From JAFGDI01 sp963662515 (GTDB lineage: Bacteria; Planctomycetota; Phycisphaerae; Sedimentisphaerales; SM23-30): a DNA stretch of 64,000 nucleotides. The position numbers and the translations under genes were made by a program. The DNA is taken from the NCBI GenBank assembly GCA_963662515.1, contig OY759675.1:1488001-1552000 (forward strand), in the 5' to 3' direction. The notes under the pieces are model-generated. The model saw only the letters and a program-made list of their open reading frames with translations, was not told the DNA's origin and made no database searches. Each line of letters begins with the position of its first letter. The stretch's first letter is position 1. Of this stretch, positions 24,639 to 33,862 are shown piece after piece.

Positions 24639-27005
24639 ATGTTAAGTGAAAGAGTAAATCGCCTGAGAAGTTTTAGTGTTAACACTGAGCCCTATATCTC
24701 CAGTGAAAGGGCAGAGTTAGTTACGCAATATTATCAGGATAATTATGGTAAGTTGCCGATGCCTTTGTTGCGAGCTGGCAATTTCTATCACTTGATGGCC
24801 AATAAAGAGATCTATATTGGTGACGATGAATTGATCGTGGGAGAAAGAGGGCCTGCCCCTCGTGCAGTTCCTACTTATCCGGAACTATGCTGTCATGATC
24901 TGGCTGATCTGGAGGCATTGCATAATCGCTTTAAGAATCCTTATCGGGTGAGTTCTGCGGTTCGGGAGGTTTATGCTGCTACAATTATTCCTTACTGGCT
25001 TAATAGTGGTATGACAATGCGTAAACGGGTGTTTAACGCTATGACTCCTGCCTGGCATGCAGCCTTTGATGCTGGGGTTTTTACTGAGTTTATGGAACAG
25101 CGCAGTCCGGGCCATGCTATTTGTGATGACAAGATATATAAAACGGGAATGCTGGCCCTTAAGGAAAAAATAGCCGCAGTACGAGCCAGACTTAATCCTG
25201 CTGAAAGTGAAGCAGATCTTCGAGGTGATATTGAATTGCAGGCTATGGCCGTCTGTGCCGATGCGATCATGCTTTTTGCTCAGCGGCATGCTGAAAAAGC
25301 CACAGAGCTGGCCAGAGTTGAAAAAAATGATGACAGGCGGCAGGAGCTATATCGCATTGCTGAGGTTTGCAAAAGAGTGCCGGCCCAACCGCCGCGAAAT
25401 TTTCATGAAGCCATTCAAATGTACTGGTTCATGCATCTGGGTGTTATTACTGAAACCAATCCGTGGGATTCGTATAATCCAGGTCGGCTTGATCGGCATT
25501 TGTTCCCATTCTATCAGGCTGATATTGACTCTGGCTTGATAACCGAAGAATATGCCCGGGAAATGCTGCAGTGTTTCTGGGTGAAGTTCAATAATCACCC
25601 GGCACCGCCCAAGGTAGGTGTTACTCTGGAGCAGAGTGCTACCTATACTGACTTTTCACTGATAAATGTTGGCGGGCTTGACAGTGATGGCAAAGATTGT
25701 GTTAATCCGCTTTCTTTTATGATACTTGATACCGTTGCCCAGATGCAGCTTACCCAGCCCAGTTGCTGCATACAGCTTAGTAAGGATAATCCTGATGCTT
25801 TTCTGCGCAGAGCTTCTGAAGTTATTAGTCTGGGTATGGGTCAGCCTTCCTGTTTTAATACCGAGACAATTATTACTGAGCAGTTAAATCACGGCAAGAC
25901 TCTGGCCGATGCACGCGATGGCGGTCCGAGCGGTTGCGTTGAGACCAGCTCGTTTGGCAAAGAAAGCTGCACCCTGACCGGCTATATGAACTGGCCCAAG
26001 ATCATTGAACTGGTATTGAACAATGGCAAAGATCCGGCCTCTGGCCTGACTATCGGCATAGAAACAGGTGACCCGCGTGAGTTTAACAGTATAGAGCAAT
26101 TTATAGAGGCTTACCGTCGTCAGCTTCAGTATTTCATTGATGTCAAGATTGAGGGTAATAACACAATAGAACGACTTTATGCAGAGCATTACCCTGCGCC
26201 TTTCATGTCGCTGCTGGTTGATGACTGTATTGATAAGGCTCTGGATTATCATGATGGCGGCCCGCGTTATAATATGACCTATATTCAGGGGGTGGGGCTG
26301 GGAGTGGCAACTGATTGTATCAGTGCGATTCAAACCCATATCTTTGAAGGAAGCAACTGGTCAATGGCCCAGTTACTTGATGCTCTGGCCCATGATTTTG
26401 CCGGGTATGAAACCATGCGGCAGACCCTGCTGAATAAAACCCCTTGTTATGGTAATGATGACCCGGCAGCAGACAGGATTACTCGCGAGTTATTCGAGAT
26501 CTATTATAATTCATTCAACGGCAGACCCAATACCAAGGGCGGTCGATATGGAGTTAATCTTCTGCCTACCACCTGCCATATTTATTTTGGTGAAGTAACC
26601 GGAGCTTTGCCCAATGGTCGTCTGGCGCACAGGCCGTTATCTGATGGTATTTCTCCCGCTCAGGGTGCTGACCGTCATGGACCTACAGCGGTTATCAGGT
26701 CTGCTGCCTGTATTGACCATTGCCGGACGGGCGGAACACTATTGAATATGAAGTTTTCGCCGCAGATCTTTACTGAGGGAAATATTACTAAATTTATGGC
26801 CCTGATACGCAGTTATTTCGCATTAGGGGGACATCATATTCAGTTTAATATTATTGATGTGGAAACGCTCAGGCAGGCTCAGGCACACCCTGAAGATCAT
26901 CGCGATCTGATAGTGCGAGTTGCCGGCTATAGTGACTATTTTACCGGTTTGAGTCAGAATTTGCAGGAGGAGATAATCGCCCGAACTCAGCAGAGCTTAT
27001 CTTGA
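24639..27005 (+). CDS. hypD: Trans-4-hydroxy-L-proline dehydratase (glycyl radical enzyme)
   Basis: A 788-residue glycyl radical enzyme. The thiyl Cys433 and base Glu435 lie in SGCVET, and the radical Gly763 in RVAGYSDY. As I recall the Clostridioides difficile HypD structure, its active site uses F152, H160, D278, S334, D339, F340, C434, E436, Y450 and T645; this protein has the same residues one position lower (F151, H159, D277, S333, D338, F339, C433, E435, Y449, T644). HypD turns hydroxyproline into pyrroline-5-carboxylate, which is then reduced to proline. The activase gene is directly upstream; no proC is nearby. The enzyme is oxygen-sensitive, which suggests anaerobic life. Another GRE function is possible but less likely. 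Confidence 0.88.
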   Translation: MLSERVNRLRSFSVNTEPYISSERAELVTQYYQDNYGKLPMPLLRAGNFYHLMANKEIYIGDDELIVGERGPAPRAVPTYPELCCHDLADLEALHNRFKNPYRVSSAVREVYAATIIPYWLNSGMTMRKRVFNAMTPAWHAAFDAGVFTEFMEQRSPGHAICDDKIYKTGMLALKEKIAAVRARLNPAESEADLRGDIELQAMAVCADAIMLFAQRHAEKATELARVEKNDDRRQELYRIAEVCKRVPAQPPRNFHEAIQMYWFMHLGVITETNPWDSYNPGRLDRHLFPFYQADIDSGLITEEYAREMLQCFWVKFNNHPAPPKVGVTLEQSATYTDFSLINVGGLDSDGKDCVNPLSFMILDTVAQMQLTQPSCCIQLSKDNPDAFLRRASEVISLGMGQPSCFNTETIITEQLNHGKTLADARDGGPSGCVETSSFGKESCTLTGYMNWPKIIELVLNNGKDPASGLTIGIETGDPREFNSIEQFIEAYRRQLQYFIDVKIEGNNTIERLYAEHYPAPFMSLLVDDCIDKALDYHDGGPRYNMTYIQGVGLGVATDCISAIQTHIFEGSNWSMAQLLDALAHDFAGYETMRQTLLNKTPCYGNDDPAADRITRELFEIYYNSFNGRPNTKGGRYGVNLLPTTCHIYFGEVTGALPNGRLAHRPLSDGISPAQGADRHGPTAVIRSAACIDHCRTGGTLLNMKFSPQIFTEGNITKFMALIRSYFALGGHHIQFNIIDVETLRQAQAHPEDHRDLIVRVAGYSDYFTGLSQNLQEEIIARTQQSLS

Positions 27006-27006
27006 T

Positions 27007-28977
27007 CTATTGATTCTCTTCCAACTCAGAGAGCTTTTCGCTGGCAGTTTCCCAGTCTGCAAACAGCCGTTCAAGTTTGTCAGACAGGGTGGTTATTTCT
27101 GCTGAATACTTCTGGCCTTTATCATTATCACCGGCCATATAGGCATCGGCAGCCATTTTTTCGCTTCTGGCTTTGAGCTCTTCTGTTTTGGCTATTTCAT
27201 CTTCCAGGGTCTCAACAGTTTTTTTTGCCTTTCTCAGCTCAGCATTTTTGGCTTTGCGGTCGGCATGATACTGGGCGCCAACGCCAGGGGTTTCATCTTT
27301 GGTTTCGTTGCGTAATTTACCGCGTGATGCTATGCGTCCGGCACCAGTACTCTCCTGACGGAGTGGGGCGGTTATTTCCCAATAGTTTGTGAAATTAGCA
27401 TCATAACATACCAGCTTGCGGTCACGAACCTCGGCTACATGATTTACTATTTTGTCCAGAAAATAACGATCATGCGAAACTACCAGTAATGTTCCTTCAA
27501 ATTCGAGCAGGGCTTCTTCTATGGCCTCGCAGGTATATATGTCCAGATGGTTAGTTGGTTCATCAAGGATGAGGAAATTTGGCCGGGAATAAAGCAGCTT
27601 GGCCAGTTGCAGGCGATTTCGCTCACCGCCGGAGAGGTTTTTGATCTTCTTCTGGATCGCTTCATCGGTGAAGCGAAAGCGAGCCAGAATGTCAAATACC
27701 TGCTGTTCGTTAATGTTGGGCAGGTCATAGAGCTCATCGAAAACTGTGTTTTCGCTGTTGAGATGTTCCTGCTGCTGGGAGCAATAACCAACAGACAGGG
27801 ATGGTCCGATGCGGATGACCTGATTGTCCCATTTGCCAAAGCCGACAATGTCTTTGAGTATGGTGGTTTTACCGCTGCCATTGGGGCCGACCAGAGCCCA
27901 GCGTTGACCGCCGTCGATCTGCCAGTTGGCCTCTTCAAACAGCACTCTCTCGCCAAAGGCCTTTTTATAATTATTGACCTGTAATGCTATATCGCAACGG
28001 GTGGCTTCTGTATTGAAATTGACTGATATTTTCGGGGTGCTGTCATTGGGTCTGGCAACTTCCTTGCCCATTTCTCTTTCCAACTGGCTGCGCCGGCTTC
28101 GTAATCTGCGGCCCCAGCTATTATCACTGGCATGTCCCTGGGCAATATCGGCAAATTTCTGTACCAGTTGTTTGAGGTCATCAACTCGCTGCTGCCAGGC
28201 CTTATGTTCAGCAGCCTGAGCGCGGAGCTTTTCTTCTTTCTGAACCTTGAAAGCACTGTAATTGCCGGGATAATATTCTACCTTGCCATTTTCCAGCTCT
28301 AAAATGCCGCCAACAGCCCGATCCAGCAGATAACGGTTATGCGATACGATTATAATTGCGCCGCGGAACCGGCAGATAAAATCGTCCAGCCAGGCCAGTC
28401 CATGATAATCCAGATGATTGCCCGGCTCATCAAGAATAAGCAGATTGGGGTCAGCTAATAAAGCTCTGGTCATGCAAAGTACATTTCGCTCACCGCCTGA
28501 TAACAGCCGGGCGGGTTGATCGATCTTATCTGTCAGGCCCAAAGCACTTACCAGTCCTTCGGCCCGCTGTGGGTAAAGGTCACCGCCGATATGGTCATAG
28601 CGGTCACGGATCTGCTGATATTGTTTCAGTAGGCGATCATGCTCGGATTCGCTACCCTGAGCCAGAGCTTCTTCGGCAAGTCTTAATTCACTATTGAGTC
28701 TGCCGTAATCCTCGAGTAGATAATCACTTACGGTACGGTCGTCTTCGATCTCGACATGCTGGGGCACATAGCCGACCCGCACTTCGGCAGCCAGTTGTAC
28801 TGAGCCGCTGTCGGGCTTAAGCATGCCGGTAATTATATTGAGTATGGTCGATTTGCCCGTACCATTTGCTCCGATGAGTCCGAGTTTCTGACCGGCATTA
28901 ACCTCAAAGCACGCATTATCCAATATAGTCCGACCTGCGAATTCCTTGTTTATGCTCTTAAATTCTAATATTGCCAT
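27007..28977 (-). CDS. ABC-F family ATP-binding protein
   Basis: A 656-residue protein with two ABC cassettes and no membrane domain. The first has Walker A GANGTGKST, signature LLSGGERN and LLILDEPGNHLD; the second has GPNGSGKTT, NLSGGERNRLQLAKLL and FLILDEPTNHLD. Between them is the charged linker of the ABC-F proteins (about residues 230-330) that reaches into the ribosomal P-tRNA site. A C-terminal coiled coil (RKAKNAELRKAKKTVETLEDEIAKTEELK), rich in Lys and Glu, covers the last 80 residues. The family rescues or regulates stalled ribosomes and sometimes gives antibiotic resistance. The subgroup (Uup- or YdiF-like) cannot be settled. It converges on hypD with one base between the stops. 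Confidence 0.93.
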   Translation of the reverse strand: MAILEFKSINKEFAGRTILDNACFEVNAGQKLGLIGANGTGKSTILNIITGMLKPDSGSVQLAAEVRVGYVPQHVEIEDDRTVSDYLLEDYGRLNSELRLAEEALAQGSESEHDRLLKQYQQIRDRYDHIGGDLYPQRAEGLVSALGLTDKIDQPARLLSGGERNVLCMTRALLADPNLLILDEPGNHLDYHGLAWLDDFICRFRGAIIIVSHNRYLLDRAVGGILELENGKVEYYPGNYSAFKVQKEEKLRAQAAEHKAWQQRVDDLKQLVQKFADIAQGHASDNSWGRRLRSRRSQLEREMGKEVARPNDSTPKISVNFNTEATRCDIALQVNNYKKAFGERVLFEEANWQIDGGQRWALVGPNGSGKTTILKDIVGFGKWDNQVIRIGPSLSVGYCSQQQEHLNSENTVFDELYDLPNINEQQVFDILARFRFTDEAIQKKIKNLSGGERNRLQLAKLLYSRPNFLILDEPTNHLDIYTCEAIEEALLEFEGTLLVVSHDRYFLDKIVNHVAEVRDRKLVCYDANFTNYWEITAPLRQESTGAGRIASRGKLRNETKDETPGVGAQYHADRKAKNAELRKAKKTVETLEDEIAKTEELKARSEKMAADAYMAGDNDKGQKYSAEITTLSDKLERLFADWETASEKLSELEENQ

Positions 28978-29235
28978 ATCTTTCTCATTGTACTGTACTT
29001 ATGATATTATGCCTGCTTTTCTGCTTACGCTTTAGTTCGTAAATCTTTATTGTAACTTATTTGTCATATTATGTCTATCTATCAGTTTTTATACTTTACT
29101 TTTTGATGTCTTTATGACAAAATAATGCAGTCTTGACAGTGGTTATGCCATATAGGGCGATTACTGGCCTTGAGTTGTCAGTTTTTTTGGTTGTTTAGCT
29201 CTGAATTGGAAGGGCTGATTGTACGGTCACAAATT

Positions 29236-30738
29236 ATGAATTTACCAACGACAGAATTTTGTTTTAATCCTGTAAGATTTGTCTTACTGGTTTTTTGGTT
29301 TTACTGGTGTGTTTATCTGCTTAATGCCTATTATAAAACACCTATGGTTTCCAATAGCCGCAGACCTTTTTGCAATTTAATGATCTTGTTTTTTGGACCA
29401 TTGTTTATTTTTGGCCTGACAGTTGTTAATGCGGTAAGGACGGTTGAAGCTAATAACGGTTCAGTTTATGATGTTTTTGCCATTCTTCTGGGTAAGGGCA
29501 AATTTTCTAAAGCCGGCAGCGCAGCTAAGACCCGGTCCCGCCTCAATGTAGTTATTACTACCGATAAGTTCAATAACAGTGAGGTTATATCTCGAGTTGA
29601 GGAGATAATTGCAGATGCTTTGGAGATGCGGGCTAGTGACCTGCTTATAAATCCGGTTTCAGCAGAAGAAACGCAATTGCGTTTCCGCATAGATGGTATG
29701 CTGCGAACTATCAACAGTTACCCGGCCCAGGAAGCAGTAGCCATTATCAATAGCATAAAAGCTATCTCCTCTATGGATGTTGCTGAAAAGAGAAGGGCAC
29801 AGGATGGTGCTTTTACTGTTAAAACAGATAACGGACCGGTTTCTTTTCGTACCGCTACTGCCGGGGTGTTGCATGGAGAAAAAATATCCATTCGGGTATT
29901 GAATCAGGCTCAAAAGCCGCTTTCTCTCAAAGAGCTGGGCTTCAGGGCCAAACAGCTTGAGATCGTTGCCCCCAGACTCAAACGCAATAGCGGCATGATC
30001 CTGGTCTGTGGTCCTACCGGAAGTGGTAAGAGTACGACAATATACTCTATGCTCAGAACTCTGGACTTTGACCAGAAAAATGTTATTACGATAGAAGATC
30101 CGATCGAATATATATTGCCTAATGCCAGTCAGATAGAGGTGAACGAAAAAGCGGGCATAACTTTTGCTTCAACATTAAGAAGTGTTTTGCGTCAGGACCC
30201 CGATGTGATCTATATTGGTGAGATCCGTGATCAGGAAACCGCCCAGATCGCCATGCAGGCGGCTCAGACTGGTCATCAGGTATTTGCTACTTTACATAGC
30301 AGTAGTAATGCCGCTGCGCTGGTGAGGCTTGTTGATCTGGGGGTGAAGCCTATGTTGCTGGTTTCTGCCGTTGATATGCTTATTTCGCAAAGACTGGTAA
30401 AGAAATTGTGTGATAAATGTTCAACCCCGGCAACACTTACTGACAGCCAGATGAATTCACTGGCTGAGAGAAAGATATCCGGCGGCTCTTTGAGGGCACC
30501 GGCTGGCTGTAAAGATTGCGGCTTTACCGGCTACTATGGCAGGACCGGATTATTTGATATTATGGTACTTGACGATGAGATCAAAGCTCAGTTGTTAGAT
30601 GGTTCTATTTCTGTTGGTAAATTCAAGCAGTTTGGTGACGATAGCTGCCGCACAAATATGCAGAAATCTGCTATGGCTCTGGCTCTGGAAGGCAGAACCG
30701 ATTTGCAGGAGGTAAAAAGGGTAGTTTCAAACCTTTAG
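29236..30738 (+). CDS. GspE/PilB-type secretion ATPase with N-terminal membrane segments
   Basis: A 500-residue protein. Two hydrophobic segments at the N-terminus (VRFVLLVFWFYWCVYLLNAYY and LMILFFGPLFIFGLTVVNAV) are unusual for GspE; the usual GspEN domain that docks to GspL is missing. The ATPase part has Walker A GPTGSGKST, the Asp box ITIEDPIEY, Walker B DPDVIYIGEIRD and the His box ATLHSSSNAAA. A tetracysteine zinc site CDKCSTP...CKDCGF marks the GspE/PilB subfamily rather than PilT. It would power pseudopilus or pilus assembly. ATG at 29236 is chosen, though TTG at 29170 is also in frame and no strong Shine-Dalgarno decides. The pseudopilin and secretin are elsewhere in the window. Confidence 0.88.
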   Translation: MNLPTTEFCFNPVRFVLLVFWFYWCVYLLNAYYKTPMVSNSRRPFCNLMILFFGPLFIFGLTVVNAVRTVEANNGSVYDVFAILLGKGKFSKAGSAAKTRSRLNVVITTDKFNNSEVISRVEEIIADALEMRASDLLINPVSAEETQLRFRIDGMLRTINSYPAQEAVAIINSIKAISSMDVAEKRRAQDGAFTVKTDNGPVSFRTATAGVLHGEKISIRVLNQAQKPLSLKELGFRAKQLEIVAPRLKRNSGMILVCGPTGSGKSTTIYSMLRTLDFDQKNVITIEDPIEYILPNASQIEVNEKAGITFASTLRSVLRQDPDVIYIGEIRDQETAQIAMQAAQTGHQVFATLHSSSNAAALVRLVDLGVKPMLLVSAVDMLISQRLVKKLCDKCSTPATLTDSQMNSLAERKISGGSLRAPAGCKDCGFTGYYGRTGLFDIMVLDDEIKAQLLDGSISVGKFKQFGDDSCRTNMQKSAMALALEGRTDLQEVKRVVSNL

Positions 30739-30800
30739 TATTGTTAAGTCTGTTTTTTTTACCCTGATTGGGCTCTAATATTTTTTCAGGTAGATCAATT

Positions 30801-31394
30801 ATGTTATTTATGCTTACATTTATCGCCAGCCTGGCATTTGGCTGGTATTCGAGAAAATTTGGTTTTACCTCAATGTGGGTAACTCTCTTTAATTTATTGT
30901 TCAGTATATACCTGGCTGTTATGCTTACGCCGACGATCATTGGCTATATTCCTGCTTTTTCAGAAGTATATTACAAAGTGGTTTGCTGTTTGCTAATGTC
31001 TTTGTTTTTCTTTATTATTGCCCGCTATTGTACATCTATGTGTTTTGATAATGCGCTTAATGCCCCTTTGCCAGAGCTGTTTTCTAATATTGCTGGTGGT
31101 GTTGCGGGCTTTTTTATTATGCTTATTCTCACAAATTATCTTATTTTCAGTGGTTTTGCTGTTGCCGTGAATGTAATTGAAAAACCAGAGCGTTTTGCGA
31201 ACAAGGATTTCGACAAAGCATCATCTCTGGTCTTTTCTTCCTGCAATTTTATTCACAGGCTTGCCGGTCAGCCGCAATATGAAATGCCCACTGAGGTTGT
31301 TGACTGGTTTAAGACCCATAGCCAGAGTGTTACGGCTCCTAAGCCTGCAAAAAAATATGATGAGGTCGTTGAAGAGGAACTGACAGGTAAATAG
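30801..31394 (+). CDS. CvpA-like integral membrane protein
   Basis: A 197-residue protein with four predicted membrane helices within residues 1-130 (starting LFMLTFIASLAFGWY, then LFNLLFSIYLAVMLTPTIIGYI, VVCCLLMSLFFFIIARY, and GVAGFFIMLILTNYLIFSG) and a hydrophilic C-terminus ending VVEEELTGK. The layout and the FxxxARY stretch between helices 3 and 4 resemble the CvpA (colicin V production) family, which affects export or cell-envelope homeostasis in other bacteria. ATG at 30801 follows the ATPase gene by 62 bp, so it is possibly in the same transcript. Family assignment by similarity of pattern only. Confidence 0.6.
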   Translation: MLFMLTFIASLAFGWYSRKFGFTSMWVTLFNLLFSIYLAVMLTPTIIGYIPAFSEVYYKVVCCLLMSLFFFIIARYCTSMCFDNALNAPLPELFSNIAGGVAGFFIMLILTNYLIFSGFAVAVNVIEKPERFANKDFDKASSLVFSSCNFIHRLAGQPQYEMPTEVVDWFKTHSQSVTAPKPAKKYDEVVEEELTGK

Positions 31395-31515
31395 CTCTGT
31401 TCCAAACTTAACAAAACAATTTGAACCTTTGTTATTTTCTTGTCGTAATAATACTGACAGTCAGGTTGTTTCTGACATAAGTATATAGTTTACAGGGAGT
31501 TGCAGACAGGTTATT

Positions 31516-32391
31516 ATGCTGCCTCGTGAGATAATCAAGCAAATTAAACGCATTCAGATATATACCAATCGCAAGGTAAATGATGTTTTTGCCGGCGAGT
31601 ATGAAAGTGCTTTTAAAGGCCAGGGTATGCAATTTGACGAAGTGCGTGAGTATGCCCCCGGCGATGATATCCGTTCAATTGACTGGAATGTTACGGCTCG
31701 AATGGGCAAGCCATACATTAAGCGTTTTGTCGAGGAACGCGAGCAGGTTGTTATGCTTATGGTTGATACCAGCGGTTCGGCTGATTTTGGTACAATAGAT
31801 AAGACTAAAAATTCTCTGGCTGCCGAACTTTGTGCTGTCCTGGCATATTCGGCTATTAAAAACGGTGATAAGGTCGGACTGATAACCTTTACAGATAAGA
31901 TCGAGAAGTATATACCGCCCAGAAAAGGGGCCAGTCATGTGCTTCGTATAATTCGTGAACTACTCTATGATAATCAGCCAGGCGGCAAGACAGATATTGC
32001 AATAGCTCTGGACTATCTTGCCGGTGTTCAGAGGAAAAAAGCCACTGTCTTTTTAGTGTCAGACTTTTTTGATTCTGATATTGCCCGTAATCTGAGACTT
32101 GTGGGTAAAAAACACGACCTTATAGCCGTTAGTGTCAGAGATCGTCATGAGCAGATATTGCCCAATTGTGGTCTGATCCAATTTCAGGATGCCGAGACGG
32201 GGCAGGTTATGCAGATCGATACTTCCGGTAAGAAGTTCAGGCAGGCTTTTGCCTCTCATGCCCAGAGCCAATACGCTGAACTGGAAAAGATTTTCAGGCA
32301 GGCAAGGGTAGATCATATCCCTGTAATTACAGGCGAACCATATTTCCCGGCTCTGGTGAAATTTTTCACCGCCCGAGGTAAGCGAAGATAG
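31516..32391 (+). CDS. DUF58 domain protein with von Willebrand A-like fold
   Basis: A 291-residue soluble protein. FDEVREYAPGDDIRSIDWNVTARMGKPYIKRFVEEREQ at residues 38-75 is the DUF58 signature, followed by MLMVDTSGSADFG, the MIDAS-like DxSxS metal site of a vWA fold. Proteins of this family usually come with a MoxR ATPase and are believed to help in complex assembly or maturation; here no MoxR gene is adjacent. CvpA-like and thiL genes flank it. The missing partner may be elsewhere. No membrane segment is seen, unlike many family members that carry an N-terminal pair of helices; this is the short form. Confidence 0.9.
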   Translation: MLPREIIKQIKRIQIYTNRKVNDVFAGEYESAFKGQGMQFDEVREYAPGDDIRSIDWNVTARMGKPYIKRFVEEREQVVMLMVDTSGSADFGTIDKTKNSLAAELCAVLAYSAIKNGDKVGLITFTDKIEKYIPPRKGASHVLRIIRELLYDNQPGGKTDIAIALDYLAGVQRKKATVFLVSDFFDSDIARNLRLVGKKHDLIAVSVRDRHEQILPNCGLIQFQDAETGQVMQIDTSGKKFRQAFASHAQSQYAELEKIFRQARVDHIPVITGEPYFPALVKFFTARGKRR

Positions 32392-32474
32392 TCTCGACTT
32401 GATTATTGCCTTAATTCTTTGATTTTGTTATTACAAAGCAATTAACCTTTCCGGTTAATGCTTTTGGTATTGGG

Positions 32475-33392
32475 TCAGTGTTCGTAACCGGTTCGTGTAA
32501 ATGCTGATGTCTGACCATTATTTCTTATATAAACCAGTTCATCGGAGCGGGGTATTATCTCACCGATAATACTCAGTTTTTCACTGCTGAATTGCGGCCA
32601 GAGGTCAAGCAGTCTATTTGCATCTTCTGGATTTACGGTAAAGAGCAGCTCAAAATCTTCGCCATCGGTGAGGGCGTGCAATAGCGGGTCACCACCCAGC
32701 TCAAGAGCAGCAGAGCTTATGGGTACCTGCTCGCTATAGAGCAGGGCAGATACCTGGCTTTCCCGGCATATATGCCGCAGATCGCCGCCAATACCATCAC
32801 TTATATCCATCATGGCATGAAGTTCACTGTGGTCATAAAGCCAGATAGACTCATTTATTCGCGGAGTGAAATCGAGATGTCGGCCAAGTATGGAACCGCC
32901 CAATTGGCCTGTTACCATTATTTTATCGCCGGGCTGTGCCCCGCTGCGATATATGGGCTGTCGGTTATTATCCATAATTGAGAACATTGTCACTGTTAAA
33001 GTAAGGTCTTTGTCCCAGCTTGTCATGTCGCCGCCAATGATCGGGCAATTGTATTGCCCGGCGGCAGACTTAAAGCCATTATGTAATCTGGTTATTTCAT
33101 CCATATTAAAATGGCGGGGCAGAGATATTGCCGCAACACAGCCGACCGGCCGGGAACACATAGCTGCACAATCACTGAGGCTTGCGGCCATGGCTTTATA
33201 GCCGATACGAGCCAGGTCTGTTGTTGTGGTATTAAAATGCACCCCATCAAGCAGCATGTCTGTCGTTACCAATATCCGCTGGCCGTTTATGTTCATGACG
33301 GCCATGTCATCGCCGGGGCCTGTTTCTATATACTCACCAGAACCACAGCTCTGGCAGCGAAAATAGTCTATTATCTCAAATTCTTTGGGCAT
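32475..33392 (-). CDS. thiL: Thiamine-monophosphate kinase
   Basis: A 305-residue member of the PurM/ThiL fold. It phosphorylates thiamine monophosphate to the active cofactor thiamine pyrophosphate. Visible motifs are GPGDDMAVM near residue 26, ILVTTDMLLDGVHF near 40, SLSDCAAMCSRPVG near 73, GGDMTSW near 120, DISDGIGGDLRHI near 195 (Mg and ATP site) and the C-terminal LTDGEDFELLFTV. The usual SDIAAMGA is SDCAAMCS here, a small deviation. The gene is alone between DUF58 and lepA. Regulation by a TPP riboswitch is not seen upstream. Confidence 0.93.
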   Translation of the reverse strand: MPKEFEIIDYFRCQSCGSGEYIETGPGDDMAVMNINGQRILVTTDMLLDGVHFNTTTTDLARIGYKAMAASLSDCAAMCSRPVGCVAAISLPRHFNMDEITRLHNGFKSAAGQYNCPIIGGDMTSWDKDLTLTVTMFSIMDNNRQPIYRSGAQPGDKIMVTGQLGGSILGRHLDFTPRINESIWLYDHSELHAMMDISDGIGGDLRHICRESQVSALLYSEQVPISSAALELGGDPLLHALTDGEDFELLFTVNPEDANRLLDLWPQFSSEKLSIIGEIIPRSDELVYIRNNGQTSAFTRTGYEH

Positions 33393-33649
33393 TATAATCT
33401 CTTAACAGAGTAACTGTTGGGGGTGGTCCTATAATTTGTGCCTTTCATTATAATTCCAAAACAATTCCCTGACAAGCGGTAATAAACACTGGCGTACTCA
33501 AATAATGTTTTTCTGATACTCTGTAAGGCATCAGTAAAAAACATCTCAGGCACATATCGAGACCGATGCAGTAATGATGAGTTTCTTTTTTGTAATCTGT
33601 TTATTTGTAAGTGGTTATAGCTAAGGTGACCGCTTTTAATCAAAAGATA
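33393..33649. other. Intergenic stretch upstream of the lepA promoter
   Basis: No reading frame of credible quality and no recognised RNA. It separates the divergent thiL and lepA genes; thiL's promoter should lie here on the minus strand but is not obvious. Confidence 0.5.
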
Positions 33650-33678
33650 TTGAACTAATACTATGATTATGGTAAAAT
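33650..33678 (+). promoter_or_regulatory. Sigma-70 type promoter for lepA
   Basis: TTGAAC at 33650-33655 and TAAAAT at 33673-33678 with a 17-bp spacer. The start of transcription should fall near 33685, giving a 5' leader of about 178 nt. Confidence 0.6.
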
Positions 33679-33704
33679 ACGGGTCTGTATATAGTTAGCC
33701 TGAG

Positions 33705-33785
33705 TCTGGTAAACTGCCGCACTAGCCGGACTCGCTTTGCAGTGTAGAACTGACTTTGTTGGTCTGAGAGCCAGCAAGAGGTCAG
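33705..33785 (+). promoter_or_regulatory. Structured leader of lepA (candidate)
   Basis: Two stems can form: ACTGC (33713-33717) with GCAGT (33739-33743), and a stacked stem CTGAC (33750-33754) with GTCAG (33781-33785) enclosing GTTGGT (33758-33763) with GCCAGC (33770-33775). The start codon at 33863 lacks a Shine-Dalgarno. No known riboswitch class is recognised. Confidence 0.35.
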
Positions 33786-33862
33786 GAAGTAATATATCAG
33801 AGATGAAGTATCGTGTTCATCTCAAACACCCACCGGCATAAAAGCATTGATAACAAAACCCT

